A stretch of 64,000 nucleotides of DNA, taken from assembly GCF_041242975.1 (NCBI RefSeq), contig NZ_CP162488.1:3276001-3340000 (forward strand). Direction: 5' to 3'. Position 1 is the stretch's first letter, and each line of letters opens with the position of its first letter. The notes under the pieces are model-generated. The model was given only the letters and a program-made list of their open reading frames with translations. It ran no database searches and had not been told where the DNA came from. Of the stretch, positions 43,757 to 51,718 are shown in pieces. Position numbers and translations under genes: made by a program. The stretch comes from Xanthomonas sp. DAR 35659. Its GTDB lineage: Bacteria > Pseudomonadota > Gammaproteobacteria > Xanthomonadales > Xanthomonadaceae.

Positions 43757-44090
43757 CGGAATCTCCTGGGCGACGAGGCATGACGAGCGGCCGGGCCGGC
43801 ACCCCACCCGGGCGGCCGTCCCTGTCGCCAGCGTTCGGTGGCGAGTACGGAAGGACGTGTCCGCGAACGCGGCGACAGGTGCGAGGCGCCCACCGCCGCG
43901 TGCGCCGCCGGGCATCCGAAGACACGCGGCGTGCGACACGGTTTCGTGCAGGAATCTCCCCCGGAGAATTCATTGCACGGCCACAATGTGCGCGTAGCGT
44001 TAAGGCCCCGTCTTGACGTATTTAACGTGAAAACGTGCGGAATAGCGCATTGCGCGGCGCGCGGCGGGACGTTTCCGACTTTTTCGCCAC
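43757..44090. other. Regulatory spacer upstream of TonB receptor 3
   Basis: A 334-bp stretch between the Tat-exported glycosidase-like gene and receptor 3. It holds the shared motif (43979-44005) and, just beyond, an AT-richer gtatttaacgtgaaaacgtg (44018-44037), whose tttaacgt/acgt wording could be part of an operator. No ORF with a ribosome site. Confidence 0.45.
43979..44005. promoter_or_regulatory. Candidate operator shared with TonB receptor 1
   Basis: The 13-mer ggccacaatgtgc (43979-43991) is identical to 25615-25627 and is followed by gcgttaagg (43997-44005), the complement of the nonamer beside the other copy. The left side reads cattgcacggccacaatg, a near-dyad around the core. The distance to the receptor start is about 225 bp. 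The regulator is not identified in the window. Confidence 0.5.
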
Positions 44091-46460
44091 TCAGCCGTAG
44101 GCGGCCGAAATCGTCATTTGCCCGGCGGCGCCGGCCGGCACCTGCACGCGCTCGTTGCGCGGCCCCGACAGGGCCACCGCGCGGCCGTCGATGGCGACCT
44201 CGCGCAGGCGCGTGCCGGCTGGCACGCGCAGGGTCAGCCAGGTACGCGGCGGCGCCTGCGCCGGCAGGGTCAGGCGGCCGGCGATGCGCTTGGCCGCCGG
44301 ATCGGCACGCAGCGACAGCGACACCGCGCCCCAGCGGGTCGGCGCCGCGACGATCGCGATCGTCTCGCCGCTGCCCAGCCATTCGCGCGGCAGCGCGCGG
44401 GCCAGGAACAGCGCCTCGCCGGCGCTGTCCTCGAACACCAGCATCCAGCGCAGCAGCAGCGGGATGGTCATCTGCGCGGGGATGCAGAACAGCGGCATAC
44501 CGCCGGTGATGCCGCTGACCTCGCCGGCGGTCCAGCTGCCGCGGGTGTGCACGTGGTAGCGGTGCGCGTACAGGAACAGCAGGTATTCCTCGATCCGGTC
44601 CAGGCGCAGCAGCTGCTGCGCATAGCCATAGGAAATGAACCCGAGCAGGTCGCGTCCCTCCGGCGTGGGCGGCGCGATGTTGCCGACCACGCCGAGGCTG
44701 GTGCCGCCATGGCCGCGCACGCAGTCGATGACCAGGTGCGCGAGATCGTCGGGCAGCACGTCGGCCTGCAGCAGTTCGGCGTAGGCGCGGTGCGGCCAGC
44801 CCTGCTCGCTCGGGCTCTCCTGCTGCAGCGACTGGCGGAAGGTCAGCTTCACGCCGGGCAGCGGGCCGATGTAGGGCGGTTGCAGATCGCGGCGGACATT
44901 GGCGCGCAAGGTCTTGTGCAACTGCGCGGTCAGCTGCTGCGCGCGCCGCCGCCACTGCGCCGCGGTGGCCTGCGCGCCCGCCCCGGCGATGGTGGTCCAC
45001 ACCGCGGCGAGGTCCTCCCAGCCGCGGATCGCCAGCGCGCTGTTGGCGTAGTACGGCTTCCACCACAGGGTCGGATCCGGGAACAGGCAGGCATCGGATT
45101 CGTTCCAGCCGTGGATCAGGCCGTGCCCCGGGGATGTCGCCGGCAGCTTCAGGCTGGCGTCGTGCAGTTCCAGCAGGATCTGCGCGGTGGCGGCGATCTT
45201 GCCGCGATGCTTGCGCAGCAGCGCCGCATCGCCGGTGTAGCGCAGGTAGCGCGCCAGCAGCGACAGGGTCAGGCCGAACTGGCCGGTCTCGGCGCCGCGC
45301 ATGTTGACCATGCCGTCGTCCTGCACGAAGTCGCTGAAGTACCCATCCAGCACCGCGCCGGCCTGGGCGAAGCGGCCCCATTCCAGGTTGGCGTACAGCG
45401 AACTGGTGAAGGTGTCCTGGAAGCCGTCGTACTCGTTGCCGTAGTAGTCGCGGTCGACCGCGCCGTACTTCGGATAGGTGCCGCCGGGGCGCACCACCAG
45501 TTCGCGGGCGAAGGCGAAGCGCGCCATGTCGCTCCAGCTGGCATCGGGCAGCTGCGCCTGCACGGTATCGGCGAGCAGCCCTTGCCAGTAGCCGGCGAAG
45601 GCGAGCAGGCCGCGGTAGAAGTCCTCGGCGCTACGCGGGCCGCGCCGCGGCGGGTAGTCGGGATAGCTGTAGCCGTACACCACCTTGGTCACCTGACCGT
45701 GCTCGACCAGCGCGCTGCGGTGCCAGGTCTGCACGATGAAGCGATCGGTGGCGAGCACGTCGGCGAACAGCAGCACGTCGTAGTAGCGGCCCTCGCCGGC
45801 CGGCACCCGCTTGCGTACCGCCGGCATCCAGCCGCCGAGCAGGCCCTCGTGGCGACGCGCCACCAGCTCGGCCTTGCCCAGTTCGGGGAAGGCATGCAGC
45901 GCGCGATAGCAGCGGGTGCGTCCGTCCGGATACACCGGCATGGTGTCGGCGCAATCGCGCGTGCCGACGAAGGTGGTCCACGGCAGGCGCCCGTTGTAGT
46001 CCTTGGGATCCAGTTGCGAGGCCGGCGGCGGCGCCGCATCGCGCACCTCGTCCATGCGCGGATCGCCATCGCGCAGCAGGCGCTCGGCGAGCAGGTCGGC
46101 CTCGGCCATCGCCACCTCGGCCAGTTGCATGCCGAAGTACGGCGCCTGCGCGGCCGGAAAGACCGGCTCGGTGCGTTTGCCCAGGACCAGCGCGCCGCCC
46201 GGCCCTAGCAGGGTCAGGTCGCCATCGGGCTGGCGCAGGTCTTCGTACACCGCCCAGGACGCCCCGGCCTCGACGAAACGGCACTGCAGGGTATGCCCGG
46301 CGAGCGCATCGGTGGCCAGCGGTCGCAATTGCGGTGCCGCGACGGACGCGTGTGCGGCGGTGCCCGCCGTTGGCGCGGCGGCGGCAGGGCCAGCCAGCGC
46401 CTGCACGCCGGCCACCGCGCCGACCGCCATTCCCTGCCGCAGGAAGTCTCTCCGATCCAT
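44091..46460 (-). CDS. Tat-exported (alpha/alpha)6-type glycosidase-like protein
   Basis: A 789-aa protein with a twin-arginine signal (MDRRDFLRQGMAVGAVAG). The central part (about 330-680) has the repeating helical hairpin pattern of (alpha/alpha)6-barrel glycosidases, with NEYDGFQDTFTSSLYANLEW, GMVNMRGAETGQFGLTLS, GLIHGWNESDACLFPDP and HTRGSWTAGEVSGITGG as likely active-site stretches rich in Asp, Glu and Trp. A C-terminal beta-sandwich follows (about 690-789). The family could not be named with confidence; unsaturated-glycuronyl or arabinosidase-like activities are possible. Periplasmic. It is upstream of receptor 3 on the same strand, so its role should match the locus. Confidence 0.7.
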   Translation of the reverse strand: MDRRDFLRQGMAVGAVAGVQALAGPAAAAPTAGTAAHASVAAPQLRPLATDALAGHTLQCRFVEAGASWAVYEDLRQPDGDLTLLGPGGALVLGKRTEPVFPAAQAPYFGMQLAEVAMAEADLLAERLLRDGDPRMDEVRDAAPPPASQLDPKDYNGRLPWTTFVGTRDCADTMPVYPDGRTRCYRALHAFPELGKAELVARRHEGLLGGWMPAVRKRVPAGEGRYYDVLLFADVLATDRFIVQTWHRSALVEHGQVTKVVYGYSYPDYPPRRGPRSAEDFYRGLLAFAGYWQGLLADTVQAQLPDASWSDMARFAFARELVVRPGGTYPKYGAVDRDYYGNEYDGFQDTFTSSLYANLEWGRFAQAGAVLDGYFSDFVQDDGMVNMRGAETGQFGLTLSLLARYLRYTGDAALLRKHRGKIAATAQILLELHDASLKLPATSPGHGLIHGWNESDACLFPDPTLWWKPYYANSALAIRGWEDLAAVWTTIAGAGAQATAAQWRRRAQQLTAQLHKTLRANVRRDLQPPYIGPLPGVKLTFRQSLQQESPSEQGWPHRAYAELLQADVLPDDLAHLVIDCVRGHGGTSLGVVGNIAPPTPEGRDLLGFISYGYAQQLLRLDRIEEYLLFLYAHRYHVHTRGSWTAGEVSGITGGMPLFCIPAQMTIPLLLRWMLVFEDSAGEALFLARALPREWLGSGETIAIVAAPTRWGAVSLSLRADPAAKRIAGRLTLPAQAPPRTWLTLRVPAGTRLREVAIDGRAVALSGPRNERVQVPAGAAGQMTISAAYG

Positions 46461-46610
46461 GCACTGTCCCCGATACGCTGCGATCGTTGCATCGTGCGCT
46501 GCAGGCGTCGCAGCGTCTTGTGCGCTGTGCCGAGGATCGATGCGGAAAACCGCACAGCGGCGCAGGCGCGGCGGCGCCGTGGCGCGGGGCGCGACGGCGC
46601 GTGACGCGGC

Positions 46611-46919
46611 TTAGGCGAGTACGTCGAGCAGGCTGCCGATGCTGTCGTCGGCCGCGCGCAGCACCCGCGCATTGGCCTGGAACGCGGTGCGGTCGGACAC
46701 CGCGCCGACCATGTCGTCGACCAGATCGCTGCCCTGCCCGCCCGCGGCCTGCACCTGGCCGACCACCCCGCCACCGGCCGCCGCCTGCGGCACCGGCACC
46801 GCACGCTGGAAACCGTCGGTGGCGAGGTTGGCGACGTTGTTGGCGCGCACCTGCAGGCCGGACGCCGCGGCGCGCATGCCGGACAGCGCGATCGAGGAAG
46901 CGGGGGCGATGGCGGTCAT
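46611..46919 (-). CDS. Minimal flagellar basal-body rod-like protein
   Basis: A 102-aa protein made almost only of the two conserved ends of flagellar axial proteins. The N-terminal SGMRAAASGLQVRANNVANLATDGF is the Flg_bb_rod motif (about residues 14-38). The C-terminal helix DLVDDMVGAVSDRTAFQANARVL is Flg_bbr_C (about 66-88). Between them is a short Gly/Ala-rich linker. Normal rod proteins (FlgB, FlgC, FlgG) are 130-260 aa and lie in flagellar operons; no flagellar genes adjoin this one. Start at 46919. It could be a diverged FlgE/FlgC-like accessory protein. The family match is clear; the role is unknown. Confidence 0.75.
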   Translation of the reverse strand: MTAIAPASSIALSGMRAAASGLQVRANNVANLATDGFQRAVPVPQAAAGGGVVGQVQAAGGQGSDLVDDMVGAVSDRTAFQANARVLRAADDSIGSLLDVLA

Positions 46920-46984
46920 GATGGGCCGGGGCGCAGGGAGACTTGCCGGGATATCGGCCGATCTCGCGGGGACTTTAGTGGTGG

Positions 46985-47012
46985 AGATTCGGGAATCGGG
47001 AATGGGGATTCG
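46985..47012. repeat. Dispersed intergenic motif, copy 2
   Basis: Contains gattcgggaatcgggaat and gggattcg, the same wording as 7809-7838. It lies just left of the repeat in which the tandem IS elements sit. Confidence 0.45.
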
Positions 47013-47062
47013 CAAGAGCAGACGCGTCGGCGCCGATAGCCAAAGCCCCTCTCCCCTCGGGA

Positions 47063-48098
47063 CCTGATTAGCGCTGTGTCTCAGCTGGTGATGCTGCCTA
47101 GGTTTAGAAATGCAGGATCTTCAGTGAGATACGGCGATGACGTTCAATCGGATCCAGTTCCAGAAGGGGCTTTCGATTCCGGCTTTTCTGAGCCGCTACG
47201 GCTCCGAGACGCAATGTGTCGAGGCGTTGATTCAGGCCAGATGGCCTGCTGGCTTCGTGTGCCCGCAATGCGGTCACACCCATGCCAGTCGTTTTGAGCG
47301 AGGCCACCAGCAGCTGTGGCAATGCACGCGCTGCAGGGTACAGACCAGCTTGACCGCCGGCACGCCCATGGCAGACACCAAACTGCCCTTGCGAGCGTGG
47401 TGGCTGGCCATCTATCTGGTGAGCCAAGCCAAGAATGGAGTTGCTGCGTTGGAACTGGCTCGGCAGTTGGGCGTCTGCTATCGCACTGCATGGCGGATCA
47501 AGCACAAACTGATGTCGGCGATGGCCGATCGTGAGCAGTCACGGCGGCTCGAGGGAGAGGTCCAGATCGATGATGCCTATCTGGGCGGCGAACGCGCCGG
47601 TGGCCCAGGAGAACCGCAGTGGCGGAACAAGGTGCCGTTTATCGCAGCGGTTTCCCTGCATCAAGGGCGCCCGCGCCATCTGCGCCTGGACGTGGTCTCC
47701 AGCTTCCGGAGAAGCGTCGTGAACACGTGGGCCCAGCAGGCACTGGCACCGGGCACCCATGTCGTCAGTGATGGGCTGACAGCGTTCACAGGTGTGGGCT
47801 GGGCAGGCCTGACACACGATGCCATCGTGACCGGAGGCGGCCGCAAAGGCGCCCAGCAGCCTCGTCTGCGGTGGGTCAATACGATCCTGGGCAATCTCAA
47901 GACCGCGCTTAGCGGTACCCACCATGCGGTGGACTTCCCGAAATACGGCGCGCGCTACCTGCGCGCGCATGCCTATCGGTTCAACCGCCGCTTCAACCTG
48001 GCGGCCATGGTGCCGCGCCTGGCCCGTGCCTTGGCCAGCACGGGACGGCTCACAGAGCGGCAACTGCGTATGCCAGCTGAGACACAGCGCTAATCAGG
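47063..48098 (+). mobile_element. IS1595-family insertion sequence, copy 1
   Basis: A 1036-bp element with a perfect 26-bp terminal inverted repeat starting cctgattagcgctgtgtctc (47063-47088 and 48073-48098). It holds one transposase gene and no passengers. ISXo5-like subgroup of IS1595, judged from the transposase. Confidence 0.93.
47137..48093 (+). CDS. IS1595-family transposase, copy 1
   Basis: A 318-aa transposase. It has an N-terminal zinc ribbon (CPQCGHTHASRFERGHQQLW then CTRCR, about residues 47-72), a helix-turn-helix region (LARQLGVCYRTAWRIKHKL) and the catalytic ISXO2-like domain. Acidic residues are in IDDAYLGGE and VVSDGLTAF. The third position near YLRAHAYRFNRRFN carries His in place of the common Glu/Asn, as recalled for the ISXo5 (DDHK) group. 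Intact and so potentially active. It differs from copy 2 by one base (position 48040), giving Thr in LASTGRL. Confidence 0.94.
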   Translation: MTFNRIQFQKGLSIPAFLSRYGSETQCVEALIQARWPAGFVCPQCGHTHASRFERGHQQLWQCTRCRVQTSLTAGTPMADTKLPLRAWWLAIYLVSQAKNGVAALELARQLGVCYRTAWRIKHKLMSAMADREQSRRLEGEVQIDDAYLGGERAGGPGEPQWRNKVPFIAAVSLHQGRPRHLRLDVVSSFRRSVVNTWAQQALAPGTHVVSDGLTAFTGVGWAGLTHDAIVTGGGRKGAQQPRLRWVNTILGNLKTALSGTHHAVDFPKYGARYLRAHAYRFNRRFNLAAMVPRLARALASTGRLTERQLRMPAETQR

Positions 48099-48107
48099 CC
48101 CTCGGGA

Positions 48108-49143
48108 CCTGATTAGCGCTGTGTCTCAGCTGGTGATGCTGCCTAGGTTTAGAAATGCAGGATCTTCAGTGAGATACGGCGATGACGTTCAATCGGATCC
48201 AGTTCCAGAAGGGGCTTTCGATTCCGGCTTTTCTGAGCCGCTACGGCTCCGAGACGCAATGTGTCGAGGCGTTGATTCAGGCCAGATGGCCTGCTGGCTT
48301 CGTGTGCCCGCAATGCGGTCACACCCATGCCAGTCGTTTTGAGCGAGGCCACCAGCAGCTGTGGCAATGCACGCGCTGCAGGGTACAGACCAGCTTGACC
48401 GCCGGCACGCCCATGGCAGACACCAAACTGCCCTTGCGAGCGTGGTGGCTGGCCATCTATCTGGTGAGCCAAGCCAAGAATGGAGTTGCTGCGTTGGAAC
48501 TGGCTCGGCAGTTGGGCGTCTGCTATCGCACTGCATGGCGGATCAAGCACAAACTGATGTCGGCGATGGCCGATCGTGAGCAGTCACGGCGGCTCGAGGG
48601 AGAGGTCCAGATCGATGATGCCTATCTGGGCGGCGAACGCGCCGGTGGCCCAGGAGAACCGCAGTGGCGGAACAAGGTGCCGTTTATCGCAGCGGTTTCC
48701 CTGCATCAAGGGCGCCCGCGCCATCTGCGCCTGGACGTGGTCTCCAGCTTCCGGAGAAGCGTCGTGAACACGTGGGCCCAGCAGGCACTGGCACCGGGCA
48801 CCCATGTCGTCAGTGATGGGCTGACAGCGTTCACAGGTGTGGGCTGGGCAGGCCTGACACACGATGCCATCGTGACCGGAGGCGGCCGCAAAGGCGCCCA
48901 GCAGCCTCGTCTGCGGTGGGTCAATACGATCCTGGGCAATCTCAAGACCGCGCTTAGCGGTACCCACCATGCGGTGGACTTCCCGAAATACGGCGCGCGC
49001 TACCTGCGCGCGCATGCCTATCGGTTCAACCGCCGCTTCAACCTGGCGGCCATGGTGCCGCGCCTGGCCCGTGCCTTGGCCAGCGCGGGACGGCTCACAG
49101 AGCGGCAACTGCGTATGCCAGCTGAGACACAGCGCTAATCAGG
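48108..49143 (+). mobile_element. IS1595-family insertion sequence, copy 2
   Basis: A second 1036-bp copy in the same orientation, with the same perfect 26-bp inverted repeats (48108-48133 and 49118-49143). It starts 9 bp after copy 1 ends. Confidence 0.93.
48182..49138 (+). CDS. IS1595-family transposase, copy 2
   Basis: A 318-aa transposase identical to copy 1 except for Ala in LASAGRL, caused by G at 49085 where copy 1 has A at 48040. All catalytic and zinc-binding positions are present. The near identity implies very recent duplication or repeated insertion. Confidence 0.94.
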   Translation: MTFNRIQFQKGLSIPAFLSRYGSETQCVEALIQARWPAGFVCPQCGHTHASRFERGHQQLWQCTRCRVQTSLTAGTPMADTKLPLRAWWLAIYLVSQAKNGVAALELARQLGVCYRTAWRIKHKLMSAMADREQSRRLEGEVQIDDAYLGGERAGGPGEPQWRNKVPFIAAVSLHQGRPRHLRLDVVSSFRRSVVNTWAQQALAPGTHVVSDGLTAFTGVGWAGLTHDAIVTGGGRKGAQQPRLRWVNTILGNLKTALSGTHHAVDFPKYGARYLRAHAYRFNRRFNLAAMVPRLARALASAGRLTERQLRMPAETQR

Positions 49144-49266
49144 CCCTCGGGAGAGGGGTTGGGGTGAGGGTCCGCCGCGAAAGCGACGCGCGGAGGTTGG
49201 GTGCACGAGGCTGCGCTCGCACCCTCATCCGCCCCTGCGGGGCACCTTCTCCCGAGGGGAGAAGGA
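49144..49266 (-). repeat. Dispersed 130-140-bp intergenic repeat, copy split by the IS pair
   Basis: Reverse-complemented, this copy matches the three tandem units at 53341-53757: ccttctcccctcgggagaag at its start, then gtgcgagcg-agcctcgtgcaccc, then ccctcaccccaacccctctc. Its far end (agcccctctcccctcggg) lies left of the IS pair at about 47044-47062. Thus the two IS elements interrupt this repeat at its internal palindrome. Confidence 0.8.
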
Positions 49267-49308
49267 AGGGCCGCGCTTTTGCGAATCCCCACTCCCCAAT
49301 CCCGACCG

Positions 49309-51618
49309 CTACAGCCGATTCCAGGCCGGCGTCGGCGCCCCAAGCAGATGCCGCACGAAGAAGGCGTACTGGCGCCGCTGCACGTAGTCGATCGGGCCGG
49401 TGGAGCGGCCGACCGTATGCTCGCCGCCGGGCACGTTGAGCAGATCGAACTCCTTGCCGGCGCGGATCAGCGCATCCACCACCTGCGCGGTCGAGGCCGG
49501 ATCGACGTTGCTGTCCTGTTCGCCGACGATCAGCAACAACTCGCCGCGCAGCTTGGAGGCATTGTCGACACCGGAGGCGGCGGCATAGCTGGCATCCACC
49601 GGCCAGCCCATCCACTGCTCGTTCCAGCTGATCTTGTCCATGCGGTTGTCGTAGCAGCCGGCATAGGCGACGCCCACCTTGTAGAAATCCGGATGCCGCT
49701 CCAGCGCGCCCAGCGTACTCTGCCCGCCGGCCGAGGCGCCGTAGATGCCGACCCGGGAAATGTCGTAGGACGGATCCTGCGCCGCCAGCGCGCGGTGCCA
49801 GGCGATGCGGTCGGGGAAGCCGGAATCGCCGAGGTTCTTCCAGGCCACGTCGTGGAAGGCCTTGGAGCGGTTGGCGGTGCCCATGCCGTCGATCATCACC
49901 ACGATGAAGCCCAGGTCGGCCTGCGCCTGCATGCCGATCTGCTTGTCGCCGCCGGAGTGGTAGCCGAACGGCCAGAAGGTCTTGGGCACGAAGCTGTCGT
50001 GCGGACCGGCGTAGATGTTCTCGATCACCGGATACTTCTTGCGCGGGTCGTAGTCGCGCGGCCGCACCACCATGCCCCAGATGTCGGTGCGGCCGTCGCG
50101 GCCCTTGGCCACGAAGGTCTGCGGTGCGCGCCAGCCGGCCGCCTGCAGCTTGCCGATGTCGCCGCGCTCGACCACCTGCAGCAAGGTGCCGTCGATGGTG
50201 TGCAGCTCCATCACCGGCGGCAGGTCCGGGCGCGAGTAGACGTCCACGTAGTGGCGGCCGTCGTCGGCGATGGCCACGTCGTGGTCGGCGTCGGCGCTGC
50301 TGAGCCGGGTCAGGTGGCGGCCATCGAAATCGACCGCGAACAGCTGGCGGAAGTACGGATCCTTGCCCGCGTCCATGCCGCTGGCGCTGAACCAGATGCG
50401 GCGCTGCGCATCGTCCACGCGCAGCACCTCGCGCACGATCCACTGGCCCTTGGTGATCTGCGTTTTCAGCTTGCCGCTGGCGCCGTCGAACAGGTACAGG
50501 TGGCGCCAGCCATCGCGCTCGGAGATCCACAGGATCTCCTTGCCCAGCCCGTCCACGTCGTGGCGGAAGCTGCGGTCGGCGTAGACGAAGGTCTTGGCGT
50601 CCTCGCCGACGGCCACATGCGCGCGACCGCTGGCCGCGTCCACCGCGATCGCGCGCATGCGCTGGAAGCCGCGCTGCACGTAGTCGAACGCGAAGCTGGC
50701 GCTGTCGCGGCGCCACTGGATCGGCGACAGCTGGTAGGGATTGGCGAACAGCCCAGCGTCGACGGCGATGCGCCGCGGCGCGCCACCGGCGGCCAGCGCG
50801 CTCAGGTCGAACAGCACCGGCCGCTCGATATCCACCGCGTCGCCGGGCTTTGGATACAACTGCGTGCGCACCCGCGGCTGGCCGCCGCCAGGCGGCGCCG
50901 CCTCCACCCGCGTGACCCGCCGCGCGAAACCCGGCCGCACACGGTACAGCGCCAGACGCCGCGAATCCGGCGACCACGCCAGCGTCTCCGGATCGTAGTA
51001 GTCGTCGGCGCGCCCGTCCTCGCTCAGGCGCAGCACGCGGCCATCGGCGACGCTGCGCAGCACGATCTGGTCGCCGTCGGCGAACGCCTCCCAGCGCCCG
51101 TCCGGCGAACGCCGCGGCGTGTTGTCGGCGGCCACCGCCGGATCGCGGACCACGCCGAAGCCGCGCGGGCGCGGCTGCGGGCCGGCGTCGGCGCGCGCGC
51201 AGACATAGTCGGAGAGCGTGCAGCGCCACGGCGCATAGTCGATCTGGAACACGATCGCGGCATTGTCGCGGCCGGCGTCGGCGGCATAGCGGAAGCGCTC
51301 GAACGGTAAACGCAGCGCCGAATACTCGGTCCCGGCGGCGCTCAGCCCGCGCGCCAGGCGCTCCGCGTCGAATGCAGGCTGCTTGAGCTGGCCGGCCACG
51401 TCCTCGCGCACGAAGGCGAAACCGCCGGGCACGGTCTTGCGGTAGTAGAACGTGCCGTCGTCGCGCCATTGCGCCGGCCAGGTCACGTTCTCGGTCAAGG
51501 TCATCCACGCCTCGCGCAGGCCGAGCGAGCGTTGGTAGTCGGCGGCGCTGGGCGCGGCCTGGGCATGGGCAGCGAAGGACGCGGCGGCCAGCACGAGCGA
51601 TGCGGCGAATCTGTTCAT
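49309..51618 (-). CDS. S9 family (dipeptidyl peptidase IV-like) prolyl peptidase, second copy
   Basis: A 769-aa exported peptidase. It has a signal peptide (MNRFAASLVLAAASFAAHAQA), a DPP_IV_N beta-propeller (about 40-490, with SPDGRWEAFADGD and ISERDGWRHLYLFDG) and a catalytic domain with Ser629 in GASAGGQS, Asp in GEQDSNVDP and His in PGGEHTVG. It is paralogous to the enzyme at 32646-34991. It follows the APC permease gene by 100 bp with a long palindrome between them. Likely role: releasing X-Pro or X-Hyp dipeptides in the periplasm to feed the hydroxyproline and proline pathway upstream. Confidence 0.93.
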   Translation of the reverse strand: MNRFAASLVLAAASFAAHAQAAPSAADYQRSLGLREAWMTLTENVTWPAQWRDDGTFYYRKTVPGGFAFVREDVAGQLKQPAFDAERLARGLSAAGTEYSALRLPFERFRYAADAGRDNAAIVFQIDYAPWRCTLSDYVCARADAGPQPRPRGFGVVRDPAVAADNTPRRSPDGRWEAFADGDQIVLRSVADGRVLRLSEDGRADDYYDPETLAWSPDSRRLALYRVRPGFARRVTRVEAAPPGGGQPRVRTQLYPKPGDAVDIERPVLFDLSALAAGGAPRRIAVDAGLFANPYQLSPIQWRRDSASFAFDYVQRGFQRMRAIAVDAASGRAHVAVGEDAKTFVYADRSFRHDVDGLGKEILWISERDGWRHLYLFDGASGKLKTQITKGQWIVREVLRVDDAQRRIWFSASGMDAGKDPYFRQLFAVDFDGRHLTRLSSADADHDVAIADDGRHYVDVYSRPDLPPVMELHTIDGTLLQVVERGDIGKLQAAGWRAPQTFVAKGRDGRTDIWGMVVRPRDYDPRKKYPVIENIYAGPHDSFVPKTFWPFGYHSGGDKQIGMQAQADLGFIVVMIDGMGTANRSKAFHDVAWKNLGDSGFPDRIAWHRALAAQDPSYDISRVGIYGASAGGQSTLGALERHPDFYKVGVAYAGCYDNRMDKISWNEQWMGWPVDASYAAASGVDNASKLRGELLLIVGEQDSNVDPASTAQVVDALIRAGKEFDLLNVPGGEHTVGRSTGPIDYVQRRQYAFFVRHLLGAPTPAWNRL

Positions 51619-51647
51619 GGCGTTACGATCTTCCCGAATTCTGCTCT

Positions 51648-51704
51648 TGTAGGAGCGGCTTCAGCCGCGACAGGATGCCTGTCGCGGCTGAAGCCGCTCC
51701 TACA
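51648..51704. repeat. GTAG-type REP doublet
   Basis: A perfect 27-bp inverted repeat with a 3-nt loop: tgtaggagcggcttcagccg... and its complement, ending ctcctaca. Each arm itself contains the REP hairpin. It lies between the APC permease stop (51719) and the S9 peptidase start (51618). In RNA it would form a very stable stem that could reduce downstream expression or protect the upstream message. Confidence 0.9.
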
Positions 51705-51718
51705 CAAAACGCGCGGCG

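Larger units (their letters stand above)
47054..49152. repeat. 9-bp direct repeats framing two tandem IS copies
   Basis: The word ccctcggga occurs at 47054-47062, 48099-48107 and 49144-49152, so the order is DR-IS-DR-IS-DR with a single shared repeat between the two elements. The period of the array is 1045 bp. The first and last copies rejoin to a known intergenic repeat if the insertion is removed. Confidence 0.9.

Noticed and set aside
40901..43783. A 960-codon open frame on the + strand
   Set aside because: Antisense to TonB receptor 3, with the same shadow-frame composition.
36597..43973. A 2458-codon frame that could look like a giant glycosidase fusion
   Set aside because: Its first third is an out-of-frame reading of TonB receptor 3 on the same strand. 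The signal peptide at TTG 40928 marks the real start.
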